In this document: piece after piece, positions 46,048 through 55,911 of the stretch | How positions within the stretch are numbered: position 1 is the first letter of the stretch | How the letters are laid out: every line of letters starts with the position of its first letter | Assembly (NCBI GenBank): GCA_964508915.1 | Contig: CAZDVK010000005.1 | Span: forward strand, 32,317 to 96,316 | Reading direction: 5' to 3' | DNA from: CAZDVK01 sp964508915 | GTDB taxonomy: Bacteria > Pseudomonadota > Alphaproteobacteria > Paracaedibacterales > CAIULA01 | DNA length: 64,000 bases | The notes under the pieces: model-generated | Seen by the model: the letters and a program-made list of their open reading frames with translations, nothing else | The model's database searches: none | What the model was told of the DNA's origin: nothing | Program-made: the position numbers and the translations under genes

Positions 46048-46290
46048 TTAGCTTGTGGAAACCAAAATTTGGCAGTGATTATTCAAAAAATATAAAATCC
46101 CACTGTCGATGGGAAAACTTTGCACCCCCTGATCGTTTCTTAACTGAACTTGACCCTGTTTTAAAAAACACATAAATGGCATATGGTTGGGTAATAGTTC
46201 AACAACGCCCTCCTCTGCTGGAACAGCTAGGCTTTGAATAGCCCCCGAAAATAAAGCTTCGGTCGGCGTTGCAAGGTCAAATTGAAACAT
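46048..46290 (-). CDS. atpC: ATP synthase F1 epsilon subunit, short form
   Basis: 80 residues: only the beta-sandwich N-terminal domain, with FQFDLATPTEALFSG, VPAEEGVVELLPNHMPFM and GILYFLNNHCQIL. The C-terminal inhibitory helices found in E. coli epsilon are missing, as often in alphaproteobacteria. ATG 46290 is preferred because AAGGGA lies 8 bases upstream; the frame open to 46374 would overlap tilS. The gene stands after tilS rather than after atpD, so it is detached from the F1 operon. Confidence 0.85.
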   Translation of the reverse strand: MFQFDLATPTEALFSGAIQSLAVPAEEGVVELLPNHMPFMCFLKQGQVQLRNDQGVQSFPIDSGILYFLNNHCQILVSTS

Positions 46291-46327
46291 AATGAAAATC
46301 CCTTTTCCGCATTCATTTTGTCGTATT

Positions 46328-47311
46328 TTAAACGTGGAAACCAGTTTTTTTTCGCACCTCTTTCTCAATTGCAACCCTGCCCCCTTGAGTGCGCTTTAAC
46401 ACACACCCACACGCTGTGGCGCCCTTGAAATTTGGATTCATCAATTTTTCATACAATCGATCTAAAGATTTCACAGGCAAAGGATAGGGTTTTTCCCCTG
46501 TTTGTTGCAGCCACCGCTGAATAAGACGATGGGCGATTTCAGGGGGTTGTTTGTAAAAATGGTCAAGAATTAAATAGTTATTTTCAAAACACCCACAAGC
46601 TGCTTCTGATGTTAGGTTTTCCAAAAAATCATCCACCTGCTGGAAACGCTGAATGGTTTTTGAAATAGAATCCACATCCACCCCTTCTTGTTCTAGCATT
46701 TGATAAAGGCGACGGAACCGAATACGTGTGAAGTTAGTGTTTTCATTGCTGGGGTCTTCAACAAAAGATTGACCTAAATGATGCAACGTTTTCAAAAGCT
46801 GATTTGGGTGAACCGTTAAAAAGGGGCGTATCAGCATCCCAAAAGGCGTTGGCGTCACGGGCCGAATTCCACATAACCCCGTTAGGCCTGACCCTTTAGA
46901 AAGCCGCATCATAAATGTTTCCCACTGGTCCAAGGCGTGATGGGCTGTCAATAAAGCAGATACATTGTGTTGATGGCACCAATCAAACAACAGCGCATAC
47001 CGGGCTTCACGGGCTTTTTTTTGAATACCCGTTGAAACGCCTTCGTGTTGCCACGTTAAAATATGGTGTTCAATTCCATGCCCTGTTAGCCATGTATGTA
47101 CCTGTTCAGCTTCTTCTTTTGAATGGGGTCGCAATTGATGGTCCACCGTTAACGCCACCATAGCCACCTTATTTTGGCGACACCACTGGTGCGTTAAAAG
47201 GGTTAAAGCCATACTGTCTGCGCCACCTGATACAGCAACGGCTATTTTTCCAGATAAAGACCACGGCAAAAGTTTTGAAAATGTGTCAACGGTGAGTGGA
47301 CTATCACACAT
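46328..47311 (-). CDS. tilS: tRNA(Ile)-lysidine synthase
   Basis: 327 residues. The PP-loop is AVSGGADS (residues 26-33), and TAHHALDQWETFMMRLSKGSGLTGL gives the conserved metal-like and substrate region. It adds lysine to cytidine 34 of tRNA-Ile(CAU) so that it reads AUA. The C-terminal domains of the E. coli enzyme are absent, which is usual in this class. Its ATG overlaps the trxB stop by one base (TAATG), so translation is coupled. Confidence 0.93.
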   Translation of the reverse strand: MCDSPLTVDTFSKLLPWSLSGKIAVAVSGGADSMALTLLTHQWCRQNKVAMVALTVDHQLRPHSKEEAEQVHTWLTGHGIEHHILTWQHEGVSTGIQKKAREARYALLFDWCHQHNVSALLTAHHALDQWETFMMRLSKGSGLTGLCGIRPVTPTPFGMLIRPFLTVHPNQLLKTLHHLGQSFVEDPSNENTNFTRIRFRRLYQMLEQEGVDVDSISKTIQRFQQVDDFLENLTSEAACGCFENNYLILDHFYKQPPEIAHRLIQRWLQQTGEKPYPLPVKSLDRLYEKLMNPNFKGATACGCVLKRTQGGRVAIEKEVRKKTGFHV

Positions 47312-48243
47312 TAATGATTCAAAAATCGTTCAGCTTCTAGCGCTGCCATACACCCTTGACCTGCCGCTGTAACAGCTTGACGGAAAATTTTATCTTGTAC
47401 GTCACCAGCTGCAAAAACACCGGGTACAGATGTAACTGTACTGCCTGGTTTTGTTAAAATGTAACCTTCTGAATCCAGGTCAAGCTTTCCTTTAACAAGG
47501 TCGCTCATGGGGGTGTGACCAATGGCTACAAAAACCCCTTCCGTTGGGAAAATAGTTGTTTCCTTAGTTTCTGTATTTTTTAGACGAAGACTTGTAACCC
47601 GTTTTGGGTTGTCTTCCCCTAAAATTTCATCGACGACACTGTTCCAAATAACGGAAATTTTTGGGTTTTTAAAAAGGCGATCTTGGGCAATTTTTTCTGC
47701 CCGCAACGTATCTCGACGGTGAATTAAGGTTACATGAGATGCATGATTGGTTAAATAAATGGCTTCTTCTACTGCAGAATTTCCACCACCAATCACGGTA
47801 ACGGGCTTACCACGAAAGAAAAATCCATCACACGTAGCACACGCTGAAACACCGAAACCACGGTAAGTTTCTTCGGATGGAATACCCAGCCATTTGGCTT
47901 GGGCACCCGTTGCAATAATAATAGATTCGGCTTCAATTACTGCCCCGTCATCTAATGTTGCTGCAAAAGGTCTTTTGGAAAAATCCACATGGGTCACCAT
48001 ATCTTCAACCATCTGAACACCCACATGTTCAGCTTGGGCACGCATTTGGGTCATCAACCAAGGCCCCTGAATGGTTTCAGCAAAGCCTGGGTAATTTTCC
48101 ACATCGGTTGTGATCATCAACTGACCACCTGGCTGAAGCCCCAAAACTTGAATGGGCTGAAGGTTTGCGCGTGCTGCATAAATGGCAGCTGTATAACCGG
48201 CAGGACCGGCACCAATAATCAGGACTTTAGTTTTTTGGGTCAT
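47311..48243 (-). CDS. trxB: Thioredoxin reductase
   Basis: 310 residues, two dinucleotide folds. FAD binding: IIGAGPAGYTAAIYAARA; redox site ACATC (Cys135 and Cys138, as in E. coli); NADPH site VIGGGNSAVEEAIYL; C-terminal FAD block VFAAGDVQDKIFRQAVTAAGQGC. It reduces thioredoxin with NADPH. Its stop overlaps tilS by one base. Confidence 0.97.
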   Translation of the reverse strand: MTQKTKVLIIGAGPAGYTAAIYAARANLQPIQVLGLQPGGQLMITTDVENYPGFAETIQGPWLMTQMRAQAEHVGVQMVEDMVTHVDFSKRPFAATLDDGAVIEAESIIIATGAQAKWLGIPSEETYRGFGVSACATCDGFFFRGKPVTVIGGGNSAVEEAIYLTNHASHVTLIHRRDTLRAEKIAQDRLFKNPKISVIWNSVVDEILGEDNPKRVTSLRLKNTETKETTIFPTEGVFVAIGHTPMSDLVKGKLDLDSEGYILTKPGSTVTSVPGVFAAGDVQDKIFRQAVTAAGQGCMAALEAERFLNH

Positions 48244-48321
48244 ATTTCAAATGCGTCAAGTTTTTTAATTACCATACGGGGTTTAGGTCGCCATCGCAAG
48301 ATGGATGGCAACCTTTTTAAC

Positions 48322-50568
48322 CTAGAACCGTGTTGAAAACCCTAGCAAAACACGTTGTGTTTTGTCGTATTTCTTTTTCCTAAGTGGGAATGCGTAGTCA
48401 AGCTTAATGGGGCCCAACGGTGATATCCAAGACACCCCGAAACCAGCTGAACTTCGAATAGATTGCTCGTCATGGGTATACTGGTTTTTTTGACCTGGCC
48501 GCCATACAGACCCTAGGTCTGTAAAGACAGCACCCTTAATACCGAATTCATTCGGTAAACCAAGAGGAAAGGCTACTTCTGCTGTGGACGACCAATACCG
48601 CGTACCACCTAATGAGTCGCCTGTAATGGAATCTCGTGGGCCTACACCACCATATTCAAAACCACGTAGCGAATCACCGCCCAACATAAAGCTGTCAATA
48701 ACGCGGATTGTTTTTCTAATTTTTTCAATACCACCCACAGACCCGCGCACACCAAAGGTCACATCTTCTGTAATTGGGTGGTAACCGGCAGCGCCCAAGT
48801 CATTTTTCAGGTAATTCACATTACCGCCTAACCCGCTGTAGGTGTTAGATAGCGTCACAATATAACCTGCCGTTGGGTTCAAACGACTATTTCGACGGTC
48901 GTATGAAATGGCATGCGTTACGGATGAATCTAATGAATTACCAGCTTGGCTTCGGATAATGGGCGAGGCAAACGGGGAAATATGCCCTACGTGATCTTGC
49001 CGCAATGTATAGGTCCAGCTTTGCATCCAGTAGTCGCTTAATTTATACCCAAGCCCCACGTCAAACCCTTTGGTTACTTGGCGGAACGAACTAAAACGGC
49101 TTGACCGTGTGCTGAAAATATTCGTACTAGCTGTTAGGTTTCGATCTAAGAAGTAAGGTTCAATCATACCTACGCTAAAATCTTGGCGTTTTTTGGCAAT
49201 TGTTAAATCTGAATGTAATATTTGCCCTGCACCACGGAAGTTCTTTTCAACAATTTTAATGTTACCTAAAGGGCCGTCTAATGTTGAAAAACCAGCAGCA
49301 AGACCCAACTCACCCGTTGGCTGTTCTTCTACCTTAACAATTAAACGTGCCTGGTCAGGGGCTGACCCTTGTTCTGGTTCAACCGTTACTGTTTTAAAAT
49401 AACCCAAGTCTTTCAGGCGCTGTTCTGCCACTTTAATTTTTGCGGCATTATAAGCATCGCCTTCGTGGATGGGAATTTCACGACGAATCACTTCATCACG
49501 GGTACGATCATTTCCAATAAAGATGATTTTTTCAATATAAACCCGTGGGCCTTCTTTAATTTCAAAAGTTACATCAACCGTCTTTTTATCGTGATTTTTT
49601 TCCGTTTTTGGTTCAATGGAAACAAAGGCAAACCCTTTTGTTCCAGCTGTATGCGTCATTTTCATGACAGTTTTTTCAATCAGCCTGCCACTAAACATTT
49701 CACCAGTTTGACATTCGATGTCTTTTTTTAGGTCATCCACATTCACAGATGGCAGGTGGGACACAACATCCATTTTACCAAATGTGTAGGCGCTTCCTTC
49801 ATCTACTGTAAAAGTTAAAACGAAATCTTTTTGATCAATACTGAGCTCTGCCACAGATGAAATGATTCGGAAGTCAGGGTAACCATTATCATAATAAAAC
49901 TTACGCAAAGCCTGCTGGTCGCTTACAAAACGATCTGGGTCGTAAATATCATCAACAGCAAAAAACCGGTACCAACGGGCCCGTTTTGTAATAAGCTGTT
50001 CTTCTAATTTTTTGCTGGGAAATTTTTTGTTTCCAATAAAGTTAACAGAACGCACGTACGTAACGGGGCCTTCATTAATTTCAAAAACCAAATCCACCCG
50101 GTTTTCAGGCAAGTTTATAATTTTGGGGTCAACTTTTGCCCCAAAACGCCCCATACGACGGTAAATTTCAAGAATGCGCTGTTGGGCTTCTTGAATGCGT
50201 GTTTTAGATAATGCTTCACGTGGGCGAAGCTTAATTTCCTGCTGCACCACATCATCTTTTAGCTTGCTGTTCCCTTCAAAAGCCACACGGTTAATAATGG
50301 GGTTTTCTTCCACCTTAATAACCAGTGCTTGCCCTTCTTGGGTAATGCTAACGTCTTTGAAATAACCCGTTGCGAACAAATCTTTCAAAATTTGGTCAAA
50401 ACGTAAGGAATCCATAGAATCGCCGGGTTTGACAGGAATGTACGACAGGATGGTATCTGATTCAACACGCTGATTACCCTGGATTTTAATGGCCGAAATA
50501 GCGTTAGCCCAAAGGCTTGTCATACAACTTGATAAAAAAAGCAAAAGAGACGTTTTAAATAAATTCAT
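48322..50568 (-). CDS. bamA: Outer-membrane assembly factor BamA
   Basis: 748 residues with a signal peptide (about 1-22, ending LWA), five POTRA domains (about 24-400; each starts in the style of IKIQGNQRVESDTILSY) and a 16-strand barrel closing with ISPLGPIKLDYAFPL and a terminal LLGFSTRF, the C-terminal Phe being the usual assembly signal. It folds and inserts outer-membrane proteins, so the organism is diderm. It follows rseP by 19 bases. Confidence 0.97.
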   Translation of the reverse strand: MNLFKTSLLLFLSSCMTSLWANAISAIKIQGNQRVESDTILSYIPVKPGDSMDSLRFDQILKDLFATGYFKDVSITQEGQALVIKVEENPIINRVAFEGNSKLKDDVVQQEIKLRPREALSKTRIQEAQQRILEIYRRMGRFGAKVDPKIINLPENRVDLVFEINEGPVTYVRSVNFIGNKKFPSKKLEEQLITKRARWYRFFAVDDIYDPDRFVSDQQALRKFYYDNGYPDFRIISSVAELSIDQKDFVLTFTVDEGSAYTFGKMDVVSHLPSVNVDDLKKDIECQTGEMFSGRLIEKTVMKMTHTAGTKGFAFVSIEPKTEKNHDKKTVDVTFEIKEGPRVYIEKIIFIGNDRTRDEVIRREIPIHEGDAYNAAKIKVAEQRLKDLGYFKTVTVEPEQGSAPDQARLIVKVEEQPTGELGLAAGFSTLDGPLGNIKIVEKNFRGAGQILHSDLTIAKKRQDFSVGMIEPYFLDRNLTASTNIFSTRSSRFSSFRQVTKGFDVGLGYKLSDYWMQSWTYTLRQDHVGHISPFASPIIRSQAGNSLDSSVTHAISYDRRNSRLNPTAGYIVTLSNTYSGLGGNVNYLKNDLGAAGYHPITEDVTFGVRGSVGGIEKIRKTIRVIDSFMLGGDSLRGFEYGGVGPRDSITGDSLGGTRYWSSTAEVAFPLGLPNEFGIKGAVFTDLGSVWRPGQKNQYTHDEQSIRSSAGFGVSWISPLGPIKLDYAFPLRKKKYDKTQRVLLGFSTRF

Positions 50569-50587
50569 AACCTAAAAAACCAATATA

Positions 50588-51712
50588 TTAAGAAAACCAA
50601 TGGAGCACTGTTTCAAAAATTTTATAGCGCTTGAGGTCGCTCCACGTAGCAAAAAGCATGATAGCCGCCACGATAACAAAACCTGTCAGAAAAATATATT
50701 CTTGAACCTTGGCGGGAACAGGCTTACCACGCACCAATTCAATAGAGGATAATAAAATATGCCCCCCATCCAAAACAGGAATAGGCAGCAAGTTAATAAA
50801 ACCAAGATTAATAGATAAAACAGCCATAAAAAAGACCATACTTGCTAAACCACCTTGGGTACTTTGACCAGCCATGTCACCAATAGATAAAATACCGCCC
50901 AACTCTCCGGCACCTTTTTGGCGGGTTATCATGGCCCAAATCCCTTGAAGTGACGATACTGACATATTCCAACAAATCGCTGCAGAAGACTTGATTGCTG
51001 CTAAAACCCCTTCATGCCTGTACAAAGGTGCAGCAGGACCAAGACCCAGACGGGCGATAGGTTTTGTTTCATGTGTGTTCGGATCAGTTTCAAAAAGTGG
51101 AACATCTTTTTCAAAAATTTGACCGCCCCGTGAAATGGTTAAACGAAGGGTTTTTCCCACATTTTGCTGAATAAATTCACGTAATGCTTCAAATTCTTCA
51201 ACAGGGGCCCCGTTAATTTTTTGAATCACATCACCTTGCTGAATACCAAACTTGGCAGCCTGCATATTGGGGTCCACATGTCCCACTGTTGTTGAAAAAT
51301 AAGGAAGTCCCTTAAAACCAATAAGTACTACCAATAAAACGAAGGCAAATAAATAATTTGCAGCAGGGCCGGCACTGGCCACAGCAATGCGTTGCAAAGG
51401 CGTTTTAGAATGAAGGGTTTCATTTTTTTCTTCATCTGTCAGACTTGTCATGGTTTTATCATCTGCACGGGCGCTGGATGGATCAGCATCCCCCAACATT
51501 TTCACATAACCACCCAATGGAATAACACTTAATTTCCAGCGGGTTTTATGGGCGTCTGTCCACCCAAACAATTCTGGACCAAAACCAATAGAAAAATCTG
51601 TCACCCGAACGCCATTGCGGCGCGCAACCCAAAAATGCCCCCATTCATGAACAAATACCAGAACAGATAAAATAAGCACAAAAGGTAGAAAATAATTGAT
51701 CAGGAAACCCAC
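50588..51712 (-). CDS. rseP: Site-2 membrane metalloprotease RseP
   Basis: 374 residues. Zinc site HEWGH (22-26) in the first membrane segment, one PDZ domain (about 110-190: VGHVDPNMQAAKFGIQQGDVIQKING) and the third zinc ligand in NLLPIPVLDGGHIL. It cuts anti-sigma factors and remnant signal peptides in the membrane. Only one PDZ is evident. The pair with bamA keeps the common alphaproteobacterial order, although lpxD and lpxA do not follow here. Divergent from dnaK. Confidence 0.96.
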   Translation of the reverse strand: MGFLINYFLPFVLILSVLVFVHEWGHFWVARRNGVRVTDFSIGFGPELFGWTDAHKTRWKLSVIPLGGYVKMLGDADPSSARADDKTMTSLTDEEKNETLHSKTPLQRIAVASAGPAANYLFAFVLLVVLIGFKGLPYFSTTVGHVDPNMQAAKFGIQQGDVIQKINGAPVEEFEALREFIQQNVGKTLRLTISRGGQIFEKDVPLFETDPNTHETKPIARLGLGPAAPLYRHEGVLAAIKSSAAICWNMSVSSLQGIWAMITRQKGAGELGGILSIGDMAGQSTQGGLASMVFFMAVLSINLGFINLLPIPVLDGGHILLSSIELVRGKPVPAKVQEYIFLTGFVIVAAIMLFATWSDLKRYKIFETVLHWFS

Positions 51713-51799
51713 GTAATACTTTCCCTAAAATATTAATTAAGACATAAGCTAGCACTTTGACGAAAGAATGTCTAATGGGTTTGTAACATTCGATTTCCC

Positions 51800-51829
51800 C
51801 TTGATTTTTTCACATCCTATTCGTATATT
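51800..51829 (+). promoter_or_regulatory. Candidate heat-shock (RpoH-type) promoter of dnaK
   Basis: CTTGAT (51800-51805), 16 bases, then CGTATATT (51822-51829) approximates the CTTG and CCCATAT-like elements of sigma-32 promoters. It lies 66 bases ahead of dnaK, with GGAG 9 bases before the ATG. The rest is inference. Confidence 0.4.
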
Positions 51830-51894
51830 GTTAGCAGACTGTCATCGATGCTGCTAATCGATGAAATTTTAAAAAATAAATTGGAGAATACATC

Positions 51895-53820
51895 ATGGGA
51901 AGAGTTATTGGAATTGACTTAGGAACCACCAATTCATGCGTAGCTGTCATGGAAGGAACCAATCTCAAGGTTATTGAAAACAGTGAAGGGGCGCGTACAA
52001 CACCTTCCATGGTGGCCTTCACAGAATCAGGGGAACGGCTTGTTGGGCAAGCTGCCAAACGACAAGCGGTCACAAATCCTGAAAACACACTTTTTGCCAT
52101 TAAACGTCTTATTGGTCGGTCATTTAAGGACCCTATGACCCAAAAAGACATCAACCTTGTTCCTTACAAAATTTGTGCGTCTGACAACGGGGACGCCTGG
52201 GTAGAATCCCGCGGACAAAAATACAGCCCCAGCCAAATTAGTGCTTTTATTTTGCAAAAAATGAAAGAAACAGCTGAATCTTACTTAGGCGAAACTGTTA
52301 CCCAAGCGGTTATTACGGTGCCAGCGTATTTTAATGACGCCCAGCGCCAAGCCACAAAAGATGCCGGTAAAATTGCAGGGCTTGATGTTTTGCGCATTAT
52401 CAACGAACCCACAGCAGCAGCTTTGGCTTATGGTCTTGAAAAAAAGGCATCCGGAACTGTGGCTGTTTATGACTTAGGTGGCGGTACCTTTGACGTATCT
52501 GTTTTAGAAATTGGCGATGGCGTATTCGAAGTTAAGTCAACCAACGGCGATACGTTTTTGGGCGGTGAAGACTTTGACGCCCGCATTATTGAATACGTAG
52601 CTGAAGAATTCCAAAAAGAACAAGGCATTGACCTGAAAAAAGATAAGCTTGCTTTACAACGTTTAAAAGAAGCTTCTGAAAAGGCAAAAATTGAACTGTC
52701 ATCATCGATGCAAACGGAAATCAATTTGCCCTTCATTTCAGCAGATGCATCAGGGCCAAAACACTTAAATGTGAAACTGACACGCGCTAAATTCGAATCA
52801 TTGGTAGATGATTTGGTTGCCCGCACAATTGAACCATGCAAGGCAGCCCTTCGCGATGCCGGCTTAAAAGCCAGTGAAATTGACGAAGTCATTTTAGTGG
52901 GTGGCCAAAGCCGTATGCCAAAAATTATTGAAAAGGTGAAGGAATTTTTCGGCCGCGAACCCCACCGTGGCGTCAACCCTGATGAAGTTGTGGCATTGGG
53001 TGCTGCTATTCAAGGCGGTGTTTTAAAAGGTGACGTCAAAGACGTTCTATTGCTGGATGTAACGCCCCTTTCTTTGGGCATTGAAACATTAGGTGGCTTG
53101 TTTACACGTTTAATTGACCGTAATACAACCATTCCAACCCGAAAAAGTCAGGTATTTTCAACGGCAGAAGACAACCAAACAGCTGTAACCATTCGCGTTT
53201 TCCAAGGTGAGCGGGAAATGGCTGCCCATAACAAGTTGTTAGGACAGTTCGACTTAGTTGGTCTTCCATCAGCCCCGCGTGGTATGCCACAAATTGAAGT
53301 AACTTTTGACATTGATGCCAATGGCATTGTACAGGTTTCTGCTAAAGATAAGGCAACTGGAAAAGAACAACAGATTCGCATTCAAGCATCCGGTGGTCTC
53401 AGCGATGCAGATATTGAATCTATGATTAAAGAAGCTGAAGCAAATGCCGAAGAAGACAAAAATCGCCGGGAACTTGTGGAATTAAAAAACCAAGCTGATG
53501 GCATGGTTCATTCAACGGAAAAAACCCTGAGCGAACATGGCGATAAAGTATCTGCTGATGAAAAGGCATCTATTGAAAGTGCCATTCAAGATTTGAAAAC
53601 AGCACTTGAGGCTGAAAATAAGGATGATATTCAAGAAAAATTGAATACCTTATTACAAGTATCCATGAAATTAGGGGAAGCTGTTTATAAAGCAACGCAA
53701 GAAAGTGGCGCTACTGCAGATCAGAGCTCTCCCGAAGCGCATAATCCTGATGCAGGCGAATCAACCGTTGTTGATGCGGAATTCAAAGATCTAGACGATC
53801 AAGACCGCAAAAAGGCATAA
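51895..53820 (+). CDS. dnaK: Chaperone DnaK (Hsp70)
   Basis: 641 residues. ATPase motifs: GIDLGTTNSCVAVMEG, AVITVPAYFNDAQRQATKDAG, VYDLGGGTFDVSVLEIGDGV and the adenosine-binding IILVGGQSRMPKI-like run. Substrate domain and helical lid follow, ending in the usual acidic VVDAEFKDLDDQD. It refolds and disaggregates proteins with DnaJ and GrpE. GrpE is not next to it. A hairpin (53828-53854) lies in the 57-base gap before dnaJ. Confidence 0.99.
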   Translation: MGRVIGIDLGTTNSCVAVMEGTNLKVIENSEGARTTPSMVAFTESGERLVGQAAKRQAVTNPENTLFAIKRLIGRSFKDPMTQKDINLVPYKICASDNGDAWVESRGQKYSPSQISAFILQKMKETAESYLGETVTQAVITVPAYFNDAQRQATKDAGKIAGLDVLRIINEPTAAALAYGLEKKASGTVAVYDLGGGTFDVSVLEIGDGVFEVKSTNGDTFLGGEDFDARIIEYVAEEFQKEQGIDLKKDKLALQRLKEASEKAKIELSSSMQTEINLPFISADASGPKHLNVKLTRAKFESLVDDLVARTIEPCKAALRDAGLKASEIDEVILVGGQSRMPKIIEKVKEFFGREPHRGVNPDEVVALGAAIQGGVLKGDVKDVLLLDVTPLSLGIETLGGLFTRLIDRNTTIPTRKSQVFSTAEDNQTAVTIRVFQGEREMAAHNKLLGQFDLVGLPSAPRGMPQIEVTFDIDANGIVQVSAKDKATGKEQQIRIQASGGLSDADIESMIKEAEANAEEDKNRRELVELKNQADGMVHSTEKTLSEHGDKVSADEKASIESAIQDLKTALEAENKDDIQEKLNTLLQVSMKLGEAVYKATQESGATADQSSPEAHNPDAGESTVVDAEFKDLDDQDRKKA

Positions 53821-53877
53821 TGGTGCAATCCCTCCTTTATTAAAAGGGAGGGATCATTTCTTGACTAAGAGACTTCA

Positions 53878-55035
53878 ATGGCTGGAAAAGATTACTATCA
53901 AATATTAGGCGTAAGCCAAACAGCAAGTGGTGAAGATATCAAAAAAGCTTACCGAAAACTTGCTATGAAATATCACCCTGATAAAAACCCCGGTGATAAA
54001 GCCGCAGAACAAAAATTTCGGGATATTTCCGAAGCCTACGATATTTTAAAAGACGATCAAAAACGTGCTGCTTTTGACCGGTATGGTTCTGCAGCTTTTG
54101 ACCAGAATTCTGGTTTTCACCCTGGAAATTCTGGGGGCGGCGGATTTGGTTTTTCAGGGAATTTTTCTGACATTATTGATGAAATGTTTTCTGGATTTGG
54201 TGGCCGTGGTCAGCATTCAGGTGGCGATGGGTTTCGCCAACCCGGCTCAGATGTGCGTTTTAATTTAGATATTTCTTTAGAAGAAGCCTTTCAAGGCACA
54301 ACAGCCCGCGTAAAATACACAACAGCCGTTGCGTGCGACCCCTGCCAAGGAACAGGCAGTGAAAAGGGTTCTGCCCCTATTACATGTAAAACATGTGCAG
54401 GCCGTGGAACAACCCGCTTTCAGCAAGGTTTTTTTACGATTGAAAGAACCTGTCAGGCATGTGCGGGTGCTGGCAAAACAATTGGAACACCGTGTCGCAC
54501 CTGTTCAGGCAATGGCCGTGTGCGTCGTGAAAAAAACCTGGAAGTAAAAATTCCAGCGGGTGTGGAAGATGGAACCCGCATTCGTGTTTCCAAAGAAGGT
54601 GAAGCGGGCTTACGTGGCGGCCCTGCCGGTGATTTGTACGTATTTTTAAGCATACGCCCCCACCGTTTGTTCAAACGTCAAGGTGCTGACATTATATGCC
54701 GGGTTCCCATCCCCATGACAACAGCAGCCTTAGGTGGTGAAATTGATGTGCCCGTTATTGATGGCAATTCTGTACAGCTAAAAGTTCCAGCTGGAACACA
54801 AGGCGGGCATCAGTTCCGACTGCGTAGCAAAGGAATGTCTGTGTTACGCAGCAGTTCCAGGGGTGATATGATTGTGGAAGCAGCTGTTGAAACACCAGTT
54901 AGCTTATCTAAGAAGCAAAAAGAACTGTTAAAACAGTTTGACGAAGCCAGCAAAAAAGAATCTAACAGCCCACAAACCAGTGGATTTTTCGCAAAAGTAA
55001 AAGACTTTTTTGACGATTTGGGCCGGGGGAAATAA
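53878..55035 (+). CDS. dnaJ: Chaperone DnaJ (Hsp40)
   Basis: 385 residues. J domain with HPD at 33-35, Gly/Phe region (about 77-120: NSGGGGFGFSG), and four CxxCxGxG repeats of the zinc centre: CDPCQGTG, CKTCAGRG, CQACAGAG and CRTCSGNG. The C-terminal substrate domains follow. It activates DnaK ATPase and delivers clients. It is the second gene of the dnaKJ operon and converges on the dehydrogenase gene. Confidence 0.99.
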   Translation: MAGKDYYQILGVSQTASGEDIKKAYRKLAMKYHPDKNPGDKAAEQKFRDISEAYDILKDDQKRAAFDRYGSAAFDQNSGFHPGNSGGGGFGFSGNFSDIIDEMFSGFGGRGQHSGGDGFRQPGSDVRFNLDISLEEAFQGTTARVKYTTAVACDPCQGTGSEKGSAPITCKTCAGRGTTRFQQGFFTIERTCQACAGAGKTIGTPCRTCSGNGRVRREKNLEVKIPAGVEDGTRIRVSKEGEAGLRGGPAGDLYVFLSIRPHRLFKRQGADIICRVPIPMTTAALGGEIDVPVIDGNSVQLKVPAGTQGGHQFRLRSKGMSVLRSSSRGDMIVEAAVETPVSLSKKQKELLKQFDEASKKESNSPQTSGFFAKVKDFFDDLGRGK

Positions 55036-55053
55036 GGTACCCTTCTAACCACC

Positions 55054-55911
55054 TTAATTGTAGGTAAAAAACCCCTGCCCTGTCTTGCGCCCCAGATTCC
55101 CTTTTTTAATCAGTTTTTGGAATAAAGGGCATGGTGCGTATTTTGGGTTTTTAAGCCTTTCTTCCAACGTTTTCAAAATGGAAAGGCATGTGTCTAAACC
55201 AATAAAGTCAGCCAAACTTAAGGGCCCCATGGGCATATTTGTTCCAAGGCGCATGGCAAGGTCAATATCTTCCGCTGTAGCAACGGATTCATGCAAAGCA
55301 AAGGCTGCCTCATTAATCATGGGAAAAATAATGCGGTTTACAATAAAGCCGGGCATGTCACGGCTATGCACCACTGTTTTGCCTAAGCTTTTTGCAAATT
55401 CTTTAACATGGTCAACCACATCTGTATGAGTATGACGGGTTGGTATAACCTCTACCAGGGGTAACTGAGGAACAGGGTTAAAAAAGTGAACGCCTAAAAA
55501 ATGACCTTTGTGTTTAACTTCTTCGGCCAAAACAGAAATAGGAATGGATGACGTGTTGCTTGCCACAATTGTGTGGGCATGGACGTGGGAACAAACGGCT
55601 GAAAAAACTTCTTTCTTAATATGTATATCTTCCGGAACAGCCTCTAAAGCAAATGAAACCTTATTCAAATGGCCCCAATCTTGCGTTGTAGTTAGACTTT
55701 TCAAGGCCAGTTCTTGTTGAACCTGACTGATTCTTCCCCGTTCTAAATATTTCAGCAAAGATTTTTCAATTGTATTTTGGGCTGTTTCCAAAGCAGTTTC
55801 TTGCAAATCATACAAAAAAACCCGGTAACCCGCCATTAAACTGACCAGGGCAACACCAGTGCCCATTTGACCTGCGCCAACAATTGCAATGGGGGATGTC
55901 TGTTGAATCAT
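55054..55911 (-). CDS. 3-hydroxyacyl-CoA (3-hydroxybutyryl-CoA) dehydrogenase
   Basis: 285 residues. Rossmann motif IAIVGAGQMGTGVALVSLMAG near the N-terminus; substrate region SNTSSIPISVLA, catalytic His in GVHFFNPVPQLPLVEVI, and the C-terminal domain VHSRDMPGFIVNRI then GPLSLADFIGLDTCLSIL. It oxidises 3-hydroxybutyryl-CoA, in butyrate or polyhydroxybutyrate metabolism or fatty-acid turnover. It overlaps the adenosyltransferase gene by 4 bases (ATGA), and two CtrA-type boxes precede this pair. Confidence 0.94.
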   Translation of the reverse strand: MIQQTSPIAIVGAGQMGTGVALVSLMAGYRVFLYDLQETALETAQNTIEKSLLKYLERGRISQVQQELALKSLTTTQDWGHLNKVSFALEAVPEDIHIKKEVFSAVCSHVHAHTIVASNTSSIPISVLAEEVKHKGHFLGVHFFNPVPQLPLVEVIPTRHTHTDVVDHVKEFAKSLGKTVVHSRDMPGFIVNRIIFPMINEAAFALHESVATAEDIDLAMRLGTNMPMGPLSLADFIGLDTCLSILKTLEERLKNPKYAPCPLFQKLIKKGNLGRKTGQGFFTYN

